Shown here: positions 36,191 through 45,168 of the stretch, piece by piece
Position numbering within the stretch: position 1 is the stretch's first letter
Layout of the letters: each line of letters opens with the position of its first letter
NCBI GenBank assembly: GCA_028278025.1
Contig: JANQFE010000107.1
Span: 1 to 56,017, forward strand
Reading direction: 5' to 3'
Source of the DNA: Thermodesulfobacteriota bacterium
GTDB lineage: Bacteria; Desulfobacterota; WTBG01; CAIYCZ01; CAIRTM01
DNA: 56,017 nt
Position numbers and translations under genes: made by a program
Notes under the pieces: model-generated
Seen by the model: only the letters and a program-made list of their open reading frames with translations
What the model was told of the DNA's origin: nothing
The model's database searches: none

Positions 36191-37689
36191 CAGTTGCTTA
36201 ACAGTTCAACCAGTAGTCGTACTCCCACACCGGTTGCCCCTTTGGGGATATACGGGCAGTCCTTCTTTGTCCAGGCAGTCCCCGCAATATCAAGATGTAC
36301 CCAGGGAGTATCGCCGACAAATTCCTTAAGGAAATATCCGGCCGTAATCGTGCCGGCTTCCCGTCCGCCGACATTCTTGATGTCTGCGATGTCACTTTTT
36401 ATCTGTTTACCATACTCTTCCCAAAGCGGCAAGGGCCACACACGCTCGCCCGTTCTGTCCCCGGCCCTGCGCAGTTTTTCTATGAGTTTTTCATTATTGC
36501 CCATGATACCTGATGCATGATTGCCAAGTGCAATAATACAGGCTCCGGTAAGAGTCGCCAGGTCGATAATTGCATCAGGTTTGTACCTCGGTGCATAGGA
36601 TAATGCATCCGCAAGCACCAGACGGCCCTCTGCATCAGTTGATATTATTTCAATTGTTTTGCCTGACAGTGCTCTTACAATGTCGCCCGGTTTAAGCGCA
36701 TGACCGCTGGGGAGATTCTCAGTTGCAGGCACAAGACCCACTACATGAACAGGAAGTTTTATTGCAGCCACCGCCTGCATTGTTCCCAGCACAGCAGCAC
36801 CTCCGGCCATATCTGTTTTCATCTCCTCCATATTGTTAGGCGGTTTCAGTGAAATACCACCGCTGTCAAAAGTTATGCCCTTGCCGATCAGCACAACCGT
36901 AGGCACTTTTCTTCTTACTGCGGGTTTATATTCCATAATAATAAAACGTGCCGGTTCATCACTTCCCCGCGCAACGCCCAGATAAGAACCCATACCCATC
37001 TGAGCAGTGGCTTTTTTGTCCAGAACCTTGCAGCTCAAACCATGCTGTCGGGCAATTTTTTTGGCGGCCTGGGCTAAAAAGTTCGGTGTGGCACTATTAC
37101 CCGGGCGAGAAACCAGATCGCGTGCCAGTATGGATGCGTGCGCAATCGCTTCTGTTCTGTGGACTTCACTCCGCACGTTACGTAACTCGTCTGCATCGCT
37201 CACCAATATGGTGACAGTATCCGGTCTTTTTTCCCCAGCCTCTTTTTGAGACGATTTAAATTCACTAAACCTGTAAAGGCCCAGCAGAATCCCCTCTAAG
37301 AGCGCTCCGATTTTTTCCCGGACAGAAATTCCCCTGGTTTGCACAAAAGAAACCGGTACAACAAAACTTTTTATTCCTTTGTCCCTGACAAAACGGGCTG
37401 CAGTTGCCCCGACACCCCGAAGCTTTTCAAGCGAGAATTCTTTTTCCTCTCCCAGCCCAACAAGCAGAACCCTTTTTGTTTGCACTCCTTCAGTTGCGTA
37501 CAACATCTGTGTCTGGTAGAGCTTGCCGGGAAAGTCACCAAAACCATACACCTCGGTTATTATTCTACCGGTCAGCATATCAATTTTTTTCGCCGCCCCT
37601 TTGAGCATCTTGGCTTTCTCAAAAACACCCACTGCAATTATTTCATCCTGAATATGTTCTAACGCTGTTTCTTTAACATTTACTTTCAA
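36145..37689 (-). CDS. pepA: Leucyl aminopeptidase (M17)
   Basis: This cytosolic di-manganese/zinc aminopeptidase forms hexamers and recycles peptides. The N-terminal domain is variable. The catalytic domain has VLIGKGITFDSGGISLKPPNNMEEMKTDMAGGAAVLG with the active-site Lys and metal ligands. ISTDAEGRLVLADALSYA follows with the second signature and catalytic Arg. WVHLDIAGTAW is near the end. The best start is TTG at 37687-37689: AAGGAGG lies eight bases upstream and the protein then opens KVNVKETA as in relatives. A longer frame begins at ATG 37713. The last 14 residues (SDVKRETKEVKRKT) come from degenerate repeat DNA. Confidence 0.94.
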   Translation of the reverse strand: MKVNVKETALEHIQDEIIAVGVFEKAKMLKGAAKKIDMLTGRIITEVYGFGDFPGKLYQTQMLYATEGVQTKRVLLVGLGEEKEFSLEKLRGVGATAARFVRDKGIKSFVVPVSFVQTRGISVREKIGALLEGILLGLYRFSEFKSSQKEAGEKRPDTVTILVSDADELRNVRSEVHRTEAIAHASILARDLVSRPGNSATPNFLAQAAKKIARQHGLSCKVLDKKATAQMGMGSYLGVARGSDEPARFIIMEYKPAVRRKVPTVVLIGKGITFDSGGISLKPPNNMEEMKTDMAGGAAVLGTMQAVAAIKLPVHVVGLVPATENLPSGHALKPGDIVRALSGKTIEIISTDAEGRLVLADALSYAPRYKPDAIIDLATLTGACIIALGNHASGIMGNNEKLIEKLRRAGDRTGERVWPLPLWEEYGKQIKSDIADIKNVGGREAGTITAGYFLKEFVGDTPWVHLDIAGTAWTKKDCPYIPKGATGVGVRLLVELLSNWSDVKRETKEVKRKT

Positions 37690-37875
37690 GACCCTTTCCT
37701 CCTTGTGCAGCATAAATCATCAAATTTATTTTTCTTCTGTTGTGCATTTTAAATCACACCTTACATAAGAAGTCAACAACCCTCCGAGCGGGATATTCGA
37801 CAATGGCATCGGAATTCTCTTCATGCAAACACTTATCGCAATAAAGTATTCATAAAAATAATCCATACGTAAAAA

Positions 37876-37900
37876 AAGCCCTTCACTGTGTGAAGGGCTT
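37876..37900 (-). terminator. Intrinsic terminator of the RND operon
   Basis: An 11-bp stem AAGCCCTTCAC/GTGAAGGGCTT with a 3-nt loop is followed on the minus strand by seven T residues. It lies 24 bp downstream of the RND transporter stop codon. Confidence 0.85.
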
Positions 37901-37923
37901 CAGGTGTCGGAGCCTTCCGGCGG

Positions 37924-40398
37924 TTACTTATTGGGCATAATAAATTTGGGCTTAAACAGCGCGATAAAGCTCGGGATGATAAGCAGGGCTCCAAACATAT
38001 TAAACAGCAAAATAATAGCCAGCAGCAGTCCCATCAGGGCCTGAAACATCATTTTAGACATAAACCAGAACACAATACCGCACACCAGGGTTGTGGCAAT
38101 GAAAACAATTGCTTTACCTGTTGTGCCCAGAGCCTGGCTGACAGCCCCCTCAAGCGTGCCCTTGTTTTGGTACTCCTCAATGATGCGGCTCACCAGATAA
38201 ATACCGTAATCAACCCCCAGCCCGATACCCACGGATGATACCGGCAGGGTTGCGGTTGTCAGCGGCAGCGGCGGATTGTTGAGCACCATAAAGCTGAACG
38301 CCAGCACATTTGACAAAATGAGGGGAACCGTAATAATCAAGCCGGCAAAAAGCGACTTGAATATGAATGTGCAGAGTATAAATACCGTGGTAAGCGCCAG
38401 GATAAATGTCCAGATCTGGTACAGGGTCAGGGCTTCATTGATAGCGGCCTGCACGCCCACAGCGCCTCCCGCCAGGCGGTAGTGCATCACCGGCGGTTCT
38501 CCGTAAGCGTCAGCCTCATATTGCAGGGGCGGTTTTTCAGGAATCGGCGGCGGCTGTTCTCTGAAAAACCCGTCCAGCCAGTACACAAACTTGTCAAACC
38601 CGTGCCGCTCAACATCCTCTGCCCGCTTGCCAAACGGTGACTCGTTTCTGATATACTCATTTACCCGGTCTATTACAATCTTGATTGTTTCAGCGGTCTT
38701 GTCACGGCAGAAAATGATCACGTTGGTTACCATATCTTCATTATCGATGAACCGATCCCAGCCTCCCGGACCGGCCGAGTCGATAATCGACCGGAACAGC
38801 AGCATAAGCTGGGTATCCTCGGTTGGGGCAAAACGCCAGTTAACGTCATTGTCACGGATGGCCTGGTTGCGCATGGGGATGGATCCCAGCACTGACAGCA
38901 CGGTCATGACCCGCATGTCAGGGGTCCGTTTCATAAACCGTGAAAAATTCAGGATATCCCTGATAACCGCAGGATGGCCGACGGCCTGCTGCCGGTTGCC
39001 TTCAACCACAATGTAGAGGGGATTAAGCATGGGCATAGAGAAGGTTATCCTGAAAGAATCCACATTGTAGCGGTGCCAGGGCCACAATATCTCAGAGCCG
39101 GGGACCGCATTGCCGATGGTGATATCATTGACATTGGTACTGCCCCATATAAGCAAGATAGCAGAAACAGCAAGTACCGGGTATTTGCCCCAGGCAACAA
39201 CCCAGCGTCCTGTGCGCTGCAGCAGACGGTCCAGAAAACCCGCACCTTCCTCAGAGGTTTTGATGGGCATATAGGAAAGCAGAATGGGTATCAGGAACAT
39301 GGCAATCGCAACTGTGGCAAAGGCCCAGAAGGCACACGACAGGCATATTTTCTGTAAAATTGGAATCGGCGTAAGCGCAATCACAATTATGCCGGAGGCA
39401 TCGGTTATGATACCCGCAAAACCGGGTATAAACAGGTGCTCGATCACACTCTTGCAGGAAGCCTTCACATCCCCCAATTTATAGGCCTCCTCTTTGTAGC
39501 GTTTAATGACCTGCACCGAATGGGAGGCGGCCATGGCCGCTATCAGAAACGGGAATACCAGGACCAGCGGATCAAGATTGAATCCCAGTAAACTTAGAAA
39601 CCCCAGCCCCCAGACTGCACTGATAGCTGCTGCCAGGATCGGCAGAATCATACCCCGCTTACTGCGAAAATACAGAAAAAATACTACCATCATTGCAATT
39701 ACGGTATACAACAGGATCTTTAGTACGTCTTTGACATAATAGTCGATATAACCCAGGTGCATAGGCTCACCGGCAATAGCAATAATATGGTTTTCATTCT
39801 CGTATTTCTTTCTAAGCTGCCTGAACTCCTTAAAGCTGACTTGGTAATCAATCTCCTCCTCAAAAAAGTCCACCATGATGAGCGCCTTTTTGCTGTCAAG
39901 AGAAACCAGAGACGGGTAGCACATGGGGTTGCCATACACAACGCTTCTGAGCTCTTCAAGCGCTTCTGTAGTTTTGGGGACCTCAGGATACATGACACTT
40001 GAAATAGCCATGCCTTCGGCACTCATCTTGACATTTTTAACCTTGTTGCTGGCAAGGGACAGGATCTTAAATCGGTCAACCCCTTTGAAACGCAACAGGT
40101 CAACCGTAATACCCTTCACAATACTGAGTGTCTCATAGTTAAAAACATCCTGGTATTTGCCGCCGTCTTCCTTATCACGCACCTGCACCATAATGTACAC
40201 TTGGTTGGCACCGCCAAACAGGTTGCGGATTTCATCATGCAGTTTTATGTAAGAATGATTCTTCGGCAGCAGATCGGGGAAGTTGGTCTTGACCGTGAGC
40301 TTGGTCACTGCCTGGTACAGGAAAAAAGCTGTTAAAAGCAGCATGATAATCAGGAATACCAGCCTTTTTTCTATGATTATATCAGCAAAGCGTTTCAT
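37924..40398 (-). CDS. RND/MMPL-superfamily exporter
   Basis: The 824-residue protein has the two-fold RND layout. There is one N-terminal helix (about 12-32), a large periplasmic loop (40-225), five helices (about 228-400), one helix starting the second half (about 412-430), a second loop (430-655), and five more helices to the end. PDLLPKNHSYIKLHDEI after the first helix and GLGVDYGIYLVSRIIEEY in the second half are typical of MMPL or hydrophobe/lipid exporters. The ATG at 40396-40398 is preferred over a TTG four codons earlier. It is the last gene of the DUF1302-DUF1329-Ycf48-RND group and may move hydrophobic molecules out of the inner membrane (inference). Confidence 0.88.
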   Translation of the reverse strand: MKRFADIIIEKRLVFLIIMLLLTAFFLYQAVTKLTVKTNFPDLLPKNHSYIKLHDEIRNLFGGANQVYIMVQVRDKEDGGKYQDVFNYETLSIVKGITVDLLRFKGVDRFKILSLASNKVKNVKMSAEGMAISSVMYPEVPKTTEALEELRSVVYGNPMCYPSLVSLDSKKALIMVDFFEEEIDYQVSFKEFRQLRKKYENENHIIAIAGEPMHLGYIDYYVKDVLKILLYTVIAMMVVFFLYFRSKRGMILPILAAAISAVWGLGFLSLLGFNLDPLVLVFPFLIAAMAASHSVQVIKRYKEEAYKLGDVKASCKSVIEHLFIPGFAGIITDASGIIVIALTPIPILQKICLSCAFWAFATVAIAMFLIPILLSYMPIKTSEEGAGFLDRLLQRTGRWVVAWGKYPVLAVSAILLIWGSTNVNDITIGNAVPGSEILWPWHRYNVDSFRITFSMPMLNPLYIVVEGNRQQAVGHPAVIRDILNFSRFMKRTPDMRVMTVLSVLGSIPMRNQAIRDNDVNWRFAPTEDTQLMLLFRSIIDSAGPGGWDRFIDNEDMVTNVIIFCRDKTAETIKIVIDRVNEYIRNESPFGKRAEDVERHGFDKFVYWLDGFFREQPPPIPEKPPLQYEADAYGEPPVMHYRLAGGAVGVQAAINEALTLYQIWTFILALTTVFILCTFIFKSLFAGLIITVPLILSNVLAFSFMVLNNPPLPLTTATLPVSSVGIGLGVDYGIYLVSRIIEEYQNKGTLEGAVSQALGTTGKAIVFIATTLVCGIVFWFMSKMMFQALMGLLLAIILLFNMFGALLIIPSFIALFKPKFIMPNK

Positions 40399-40431
40399 AA
40401 TATCTTGCAACTCCCTTGTACGGTTAAGTAT

Positions 40432-41517
40432 CTATTCTGTTACCATGCCTTTAAATTCAAGAGCCTTGGGCATCTCGAAAAAATCCATCGCATAGGAAAG
40501 CCCTGAATAAAACTGCCAGGCACTGCCTCCATCAGTAGTGTGGACAACTGTGCCCCCTGCTCCTCCAATCCAGCCCTTTTGGGCACTGCTGAAACAAACA
40601 TCCCGGAATGGAAACTTAGTTTTAATTACCTCTTGCTGCACCTGCCAGGTGTTGCCCCCGTCAATAGACATTAGATAGACCCCCTTGTCCCCGACAGCCC
40701 AGCCCCTGCCATCCCGCAGGAAAATGGTATACAGGGCCAGATCGGTCTGGGCCGGCAGCACTGTCCAGGTTCCACCGCCGTCAGTTGTGCGAAGCATGGT
40801 ACCGTCAATGCCGCAAATCCAGCCGTTGTTCCTGTCGGTAAAGCAAATACCGAATAGCGATGGACGCGGGCGCGTCAGCTCATCCTCCAGGTCTATCCGT
40901 TCAAACTCTTTAGGCCTTGTAGCATGCCATGTTGTGCCGCCATCGCTGGTGTGCAAAATAACACCACGCTCACCAATAACCCAGCCGGTTTTGGCATCAA
41001 TAAAAAAGACATTATTGTATATTTTATCGGATTCCTCACTCTGAGGCTGCCAGGTTTTGCCGCCGTTGCTGGTATGAATAATAGTGCTCCACTCGCCAAC
41101 AGCCCACCCATGGTTCCTATCCGCAAAGAAGATACCAAAAAGATGTCTCGTCGTGCCGGTCTCCTGTCGGGCCCAGGTAGTACCGCCGTCACTCGTGTGC
41201 AGCACAATACCATTAATGCCCACAACCCAGCCGGTTTGAGTGTCAAGAAACACACCATCGATAAGAATAGACTCCTTGATCCCGGATTCCTGTTGTATCC
41301 AGCTGTCACCCCCGTCTGAGGAATGAAAAATAGTACCGTAGTTGCCGGTCAGCCAGATGTGGTCATCATCAGGGGCAATCACACCGTGTATGTTTTCAGG
41401 GGTTATCATTTTGATGTCCGGCGGTTTCATCTTCTGGCGTCCCTTAGTGCAACCGTAACCAAGACATATACTACAGATAAGTATAATCAGGAACCCTGCA
41501 TTACTAAATGTCTTCAT
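40432..41517 (-). CDS. Ycf48-like seven-bladed beta-propeller lipoprotein
   Basis: A signal peptide ends in the lipobox LGYGC. Seven repeats of about 40-45 residues follow, each ending in a BNR/Asp-box form such as HTSDGGTTW or TTDGGGTW, with a leading GWAVG or GWVVG motif, making one complete propeller. Ycf48 in cyanobacteria assists photosystem II assembly. In other bacteria such proteins accompany RND transporters and DUF1302/DUF1329 proteins; their role is unknown. A GTG three codons earlier is possible, but the ATG at 41515-41517 begins a standard lipoprotein signal. It precedes the transporter by 33 bp. Confidence 0.88.
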   Translation of the reverse strand: MKTFSNAGFLIILICSICLGYGCTKGRQKMKPPDIKMITPENIHGVIAPDDDHIWLTGNYGTIFHSSDGGDSWIQQESGIKESILIDGVFLDTQTGWVVGINGIVLHTSDGGTTWARQETGTTRHLFGIFFADRNHGWAVGEWSTIIHTSNGGKTWQPQSEESDKIYNNVFFIDAKTGWVIGERGVILHTSDGGTTWHATRPKEFERIDLEDELTRPRPSLFGICFTDRNNGWICGIDGTMLRTTDGGGTWTVLPAQTDLALYTIFLRDGRGWAVGDKGVYLMSIDGGNTWQVQQEVIKTKFPFRDVCFSSAQKGWIGGAGGTVVHTTDGGSAWQFYSGLSYAMDFFEMPKALEFKGMVTE

Positions 41518-41602
41518 AGCGAGCACTGCTCCTCTATTATGGTAACAAAGTAGAAAATGTTATGCTGATGGGCTTTGTAATAATACAATCCTGGAAAAAA
41601 AC

Positions 41603-41633
41603 AAGGCCTGTCCCTGTTGTCAGGACAGGCCTT
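41603..41633 (-). terminator. Terminator between DUF1329 and Ycf48 genes
   Basis: Arms AAGGCCTGTCC and GGACAGGCCTT pair perfectly and are extended by CTG/CAG around a bulge. On the minus strand the stem is followed by GTTTTTTT. It splits the four-gene module into an upstream barrel/DUF1329 pair and a downstream Ycf48/RND pair, with read-through likely for partial coupling. Confidence 0.8.
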
Positions 41634-41647
41634 TTACACAGTGCGTA

Positions 41648-42931
41648 TTAATAGGTTTTCTGTAAATTGCTCAGCGTGTAAATGTTGGGATTAACAGGAA
41701 TTCCGATTTTAATAGGTTGATAGCGTGTCATATCGGTGTAGCCTGAGTGCGTCCTCTGGAAGTCCTGCATGGTATAGCCGACCATAAAATTTTTCATTTC
41801 TCCCTGCTCGGTTTTGATATTTTGGGTATGATTGCAAAAACACTTCCAGAAACGGCCCAGCTGGTCATACATTTCCTGCCACATAATGGTATAGGTCTCT
41901 GCATCCAGATACCACACCCGTTTGCTGTAAAGATAATTGGGGTCCTTGTTAAACACTTCAACCACATAGGTATTGCAGCGCTCATAATCATATCCGTTTG
42001 CAAAACCCTGCCCCGACCTCCTGGTTGTCTTGCTCATATCCTGGCGTCGGGAAAGCAGCATCTCTTTTTTACCGATATACTTGTAAGTGTTGCGGCTCAG
42101 GTGCCCGTCCCACATGTTACCGTCATCGTAAATCTGGTCGGTGCCGTCAATCGCATTGGTACGCTCGGTGGTTGACAGACGCCTGATCCGCCTGAACTGG
42201 GCATAATACAGATAAGAAAGGTCTTCTTTATTCCAGTCGATATGGCGCATGGTGATAAAGCGGGTATTGAGCATTTCAGGAGGCAGATACATGTGCATGA
42301 ACTGCCCCTTATGGTATCCCTTGGGATTTTTAGGTATGGCAGGCCGCGGATCAACTTCAGTACGGTGAATGAAGAACATCTCGGTGAATTCCTGTTTTGC
42401 CAGACGGTCGGTTTTAGTGCGGGGATTGATATTAGGTGCATGCCACATCATTTTGTAGGTATCCCCGCGCGTGTTGCATTCCATATTATAGGCAATTTCA
42501 AGTCCGGTCTTGGGGTCAGGGAAAGGCATCCCGGCAATCTCGGTGTAGTTGGTGATAACCCCCTCTGCGTCAGTTTTAACCAGCGGTGCATACTTTTTAG
42601 TGGCTTCAATCACACCTGTTGGCTCAAGAATCTGCTGATACGGAATAATCATGAACCAGTTGCCTTCCTCGGGTGCATGCCATCGTTCCGGGTCTTTTAT
42701 CAGTTCTACGTATGAGGAAGGAAAAAACTCTGCAACCTGGTCGATATTGGTTTTATCAATTTTTTTACCTGCCCAGGTCTTTTCCCACTCCCTGACCTTG
42801 GCAAGCTCTTCCGGGGTATATGCCGGCACCGGATATACGACTTCCACGGCACCCGCCGGGACCGGTACCATAACGAACATCACTGTGATACATATACCTA
42901 CCGTCATCTTTTGAAACTGTTTAAATCGCAT
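41648..42931 (-). CDS. DUF1329 periplasmic protein
   Basis: The 427-residue protein has a signal peptide (GICITVMFVMVPVPAGA) and full-length DUF1329 pattern. VREWEKTWAGKKIDKTNIDQV opens the mature part, and W/Y-rich strands such as NTYKYIGKKEMLL, NYLYSKRVWYLDAETYTIMWQEMYDQLGRFWK and MTRYQPIKI follow. DUF1329 proteins resemble the LolB/LppX lipid-binding fold and are thought to ferry lipid-like ligands in the periplasm; this is family knowledge, not shown here. A strong AGGAGG site lies upstream. It follows the DUF1302 barrel by 39 bp. Confidence 0.9.
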   Translation of the reverse strand: MRFKQFQKMTVGICITVMFVMVPVPAGAVEVVYPVPAYTPEELAKVREWEKTWAGKKIDKTNIDQVAEFFPSSYVELIKDPERWHAPEEGNWFMIIPYQQILEPTGVIEATKKYAPLVKTDAEGVITNYTEIAGMPFPDPKTGLEIAYNMECNTRGDTYKMMWHAPNINPRTKTDRLAKQEFTEMFFIHRTEVDPRPAIPKNPKGYHKGQFMHMYLPPEMLNTRFITMRHIDWNKEDLSYLYYAQFRRIRRLSTTERTNAIDGTDQIYDDGNMWDGHLSRNTYKYIGKKEMLLSRRQDMSKTTRRSGQGFANGYDYERCNTYVVEVFNKDPNYLYSKRVWYLDAETYTIMWQEMYDQLGRFWKCFCNHTQNIKTEQGEMKNFMVGYTMQDFQRTHSGYTDMTRYQPIKIGIPVNPNIYTLSNLQKTY

Positions 42932-42970
42932 TGCCGAACCTCCTGTCTCTATGTTTATCGGTTACATCAC

Positions 42971-44557
42971 TTAAAACTCATACCGCAGACGCAGGATGAT
43001 ACTGTCCTTGGTGGAACTGACGCGCGAGGAATACCTCCCGCTTCGTTTAGCGCCTCCAAAGGCTGCATAGCCCAGGTCAAAGCGCCAGTGCACACCGGGG
43101 AAAATATAGCTGATGCTGGGCACGGCCATCCATTTGCCCACCCGCAGATAGTAATTTCCGGTAAAGATAAACATAAACGACTGGTTGAACAGCGGCTGTT
43201 GAACAAACATAATGATCTGATCAGTGGTCGAGTCGGTCCAGGCGTGGTTGCGGTCTGCGGTGACAAGGTCATGGTCGTGGTTAAAGATTTTTTCCCAGAA
43301 ATAGGTAACACTGATATCCAGCTGGGAACCGGTGGCAAAGCGGCTCTGGGTGAACCGGGGGATGTTTATCCGCTTGCTGCACTGTAGGGCAACCCCCAGG
43401 ATATTGCGCTTGGTCCAGCCGTACACCGCATCCGAGGCCCCGTTTGTGGCCTTATTCAAAGGCCGGGCAATCTCCATGAACCATTCAAGCCGCCAGACCG
43501 TGCTCCACAGTTTTTGGACCCACGTCTGGGCCGTACCCCCGACCGTGGTATAGCGCTTATAATACCAAACCTTATAATCGGGCCAGTCAGGAGGATTGAT
43601 TGTTTTGCCCCTGAGCTGAGACCTCAGCCCGGCCTGGATATACAGCAGGGTGAAGGGTGTTATGCGGCGTGGATCTGCAACCGGTCCATCATCCCGCCCG
43701 TTCCACAAAAGCAGGGTCCAGTCGATATCCCAGGTATAGCCCCTGATGCGGAAGCCCCATTCGTAATTCTTTTTCAGATTCCAAGTGGGGGCATCCCGAC
43801 GCCATTTTTGGCTCAGCCAGTGAAAAATGCCGAAATCAGGGCCCGGCTGAAAAGGATTGGTTTGGTGATAGGGAGCCCCATAGTGGGTGCCTTCGTAGGG
43901 AATTTCAATCTGGCGAAAATCACCCGGGTTGAAAATAAACTCAAACAGCAGGTTACCCGGCAGCTGGGACTGGTAAAAGCCCCTGATCATCCAGATGCCG
44001 CGTTTGACCTCTTCCCAGGTATCGACTCCCGGGACCCCCTTGCGCAAGTCAAGAGGATTGACGACATCTGCAACCCTGGCAATATCAAGTTGGCCCCAGA
44101 TCACAATCTGTTTTCCGATACGAAACTGCCAGGGCCCCTTGATGATATCAACATAAGCCTCGGTAAGGATATCATCGTCAAAACTGCGCGGGTGCATATA
44201 ATCCTTGCGGTCACGGTGTGGGATGTGCCGCCGCAGGTTGTCATCGATCAACGGTGATTTTTCCCACCACCACTTTAAACCGCCAAAGAGACGTATGGTC
44301 AGGTCTTCACTTTCCTTAGCTGTATAAAGAGCTTCTACCAGAGCACTTGTGGTGAGATAATCAACAGCTGTATCGTGGAACTCCTTTTCCCGGCTCGTCA
44401 TGGTGGTCCTGATATAGGCCGTCTCCTTTACAAAACCGTTGATAATAAGCTTATTATCCATATAACGCATTTCTGCCTGGGCGTGCCGGTGCGTGCATAG
44501 AATGGTGAGCAAAGAAATGTTCAGGATAGTTACTGCAAATGCTGCGTACCCCCTCAT
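42971..44557 (-). CDS. DUF1302 outer-membrane beta-barrel protein
   Basis: A 28-residue signal peptide (to HAQA) precedes a 500-residue protein of amphipathic strands rich in Trp and Tyr, ending LRLRYEF with a terminal Phe typical of barrels. Family marks include WQFRIGKQIVIWGQLDIARVADVVNPLDLR and a downstream FEFIFNPGDFRQIEIP. DUF1302 proteins pair with DUF1329 proteins and RND exporters in many proteobacteria. It heads the module and has a perfect AAGGAGGGTACC leader. The likely task is passage of a hydrophobic substrate across the outer membrane. Confidence 0.9.
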   Translation of the reverse strand: MRGYAAFAVTILNISLLTILCTHRHAQAEMRYMDNKLIINGFVKETAYIRTTMTSREKEFHDTAVDYLTTSALVEALYTAKESEDLTIRLFGGLKWWWEKSPLIDDNLRRHIPHRDRKDYMHPRSFDDDILTEAYVDIIKGPWQFRIGKQIVIWGQLDIARVADVVNPLDLRKGVPGVDTWEEVKRGIWMIRGFYQSQLPGNLLFEFIFNPGDFRQIEIPYEGTHYGAPYHQTNPFQPGPDFGIFHWLSQKWRRDAPTWNLKKNYEWGFRIRGYTWDIDWTLLLWNGRDDGPVADPRRITPFTLLYIQAGLRSQLRGKTINPPDWPDYKVWYYKRYTTVGGTAQTWVQKLWSTVWRLEWFMEIARPLNKATNGASDAVYGWTKRNILGVALQCSKRINIPRFTQSRFATGSQLDISVTYFWEKIFNHDHDLVTADRNHAWTDSTTDQIIMFVQQPLFNQSFMFIFTGNYYLRVGKWMAVPSISYIFPGVHWRFDLGYAAFGGAKRSGRYSSRVSSTKDSIILRLRYEF

Positions 44558-44668
44558 GGTACCCTCCTTCCTGCAAATAAAGTGTTTATATTTAAAAAAC
44601 TACTCTTATTGAACTCTCGGAAGGCTTTATTAAGAATAAATACTATCTATTTATAGAAAAAACAATAA

Positions 44669-44692
44669 TTTTTTGGCCGCTGGGCCAAAAAA
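44669..44692. terminator. Perfect hairpin ending the MarR operon
   Basis: The arms TTTTTTGGCC (44669-44678) and GGCCAAAAAA (44683-44692) form a perfect 10-bp inverted repeat with a GCTG loop. The T-tract makes it a terminator for minus-strand transcription from the TIGR04076-like gene. The adjacent DUF1302 promoter must lie left of it. Confidence 0.75.
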
Positions 44693-44729
44693 CCTGTATA
44701 GTGACTGATCGTGCGACCACAATCCGGCA

Positions 44730-45017
44730 CTATCGTTTTTCTCTGATTAAACGGTAGGTTACCTGATTGAAGGGATCCGGACAGCACCCATGAATGATAT
44801 TCCTATCGGCCTCCCAGGCCATACCGGCACCTGAACACAGCAGTATCAGAAACTGATAAATCTCCCCATACAGGTATCCGCATACATCACCAATATTGAA
44901 GGGGTCAAGCTCAAGCTGGTGTCCTTCCCGGTGTCCCCAGGTGCACTTTTGAGCAACGCTAATAACTTCCAGAAAAAATCTATACTTATCTACACCGGGG
45001 AAGCCTTTATTGGTCAT
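44730..45017 (-). CDS. TIGR04076-like small Cys-containing protein
   Basis: The 95-residue protein carries KCTWGHREGHQL, a DVCGYLYGEIYQFL segment, and CCPDPFNQVTYRLIREKR. This C-x2-GH-x2-G, internal Cys and C-terminal C-P-DP-NxVxYRL layout matches my memory of the TIGR04076 family. That family is of unknown function and common in anaerobes and organisms with redox-active cofactors. Four conserved Cys and a His suggest metal or redox chemistry. It is the last gene of the MarR-led operon, followed by a strong hairpin. Weak ribosome binding site. Confidence 0.6.
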   Translation of the reverse strand: MTNKGFPGVDKYRFFLEVISVAQKCTWGHREGHQLELDPFNIGDVCGYLYGEIYQFLILLCSGAGMAWEADRNIIHGCCPDPFNQVTYRLIREKR

Positions 45018-45040
45018 ATTCCTGACATTTTTTTGTGTTT

Positions 45041-45115
45041 TTACGAAAGCAGGCTTTCCCTGTTCTGTCTGTCAAGGTCGGCCATAAAATCAGTAGGGGT
45101 TTGTTGATTGCTCAT
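45041..45115 (-). CDS. Possible 24-residue small ORF in the operon gap
   Basis: The gap between the bilin-reductase-like gene and the TIGR04076-like gene holds a frame encoding MSNQQTPTDFMADLDRQNRES and three more residues. A GGAG lies about eleven bases upstream. It is too short to identify. It could be a real microprotein, a leader, or chance. Confidence 0.22.
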   Translation of the reverse strand: MSNQQTPTDFMADLDRQNRESLLS

Positions 45116-45168
45116 GCTCCAGAGGTCTCCATCAAAAATTTCTCCAGCATATGCAGCACAGTGTACCG

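Noticed and set aside
45018..45168. Frameshifted extension of the bilin-reductase-like gene
   Set aside because: The frame after its stop codon runs only 18 codons and ends; the gene has a full-length C-terminal helix already.
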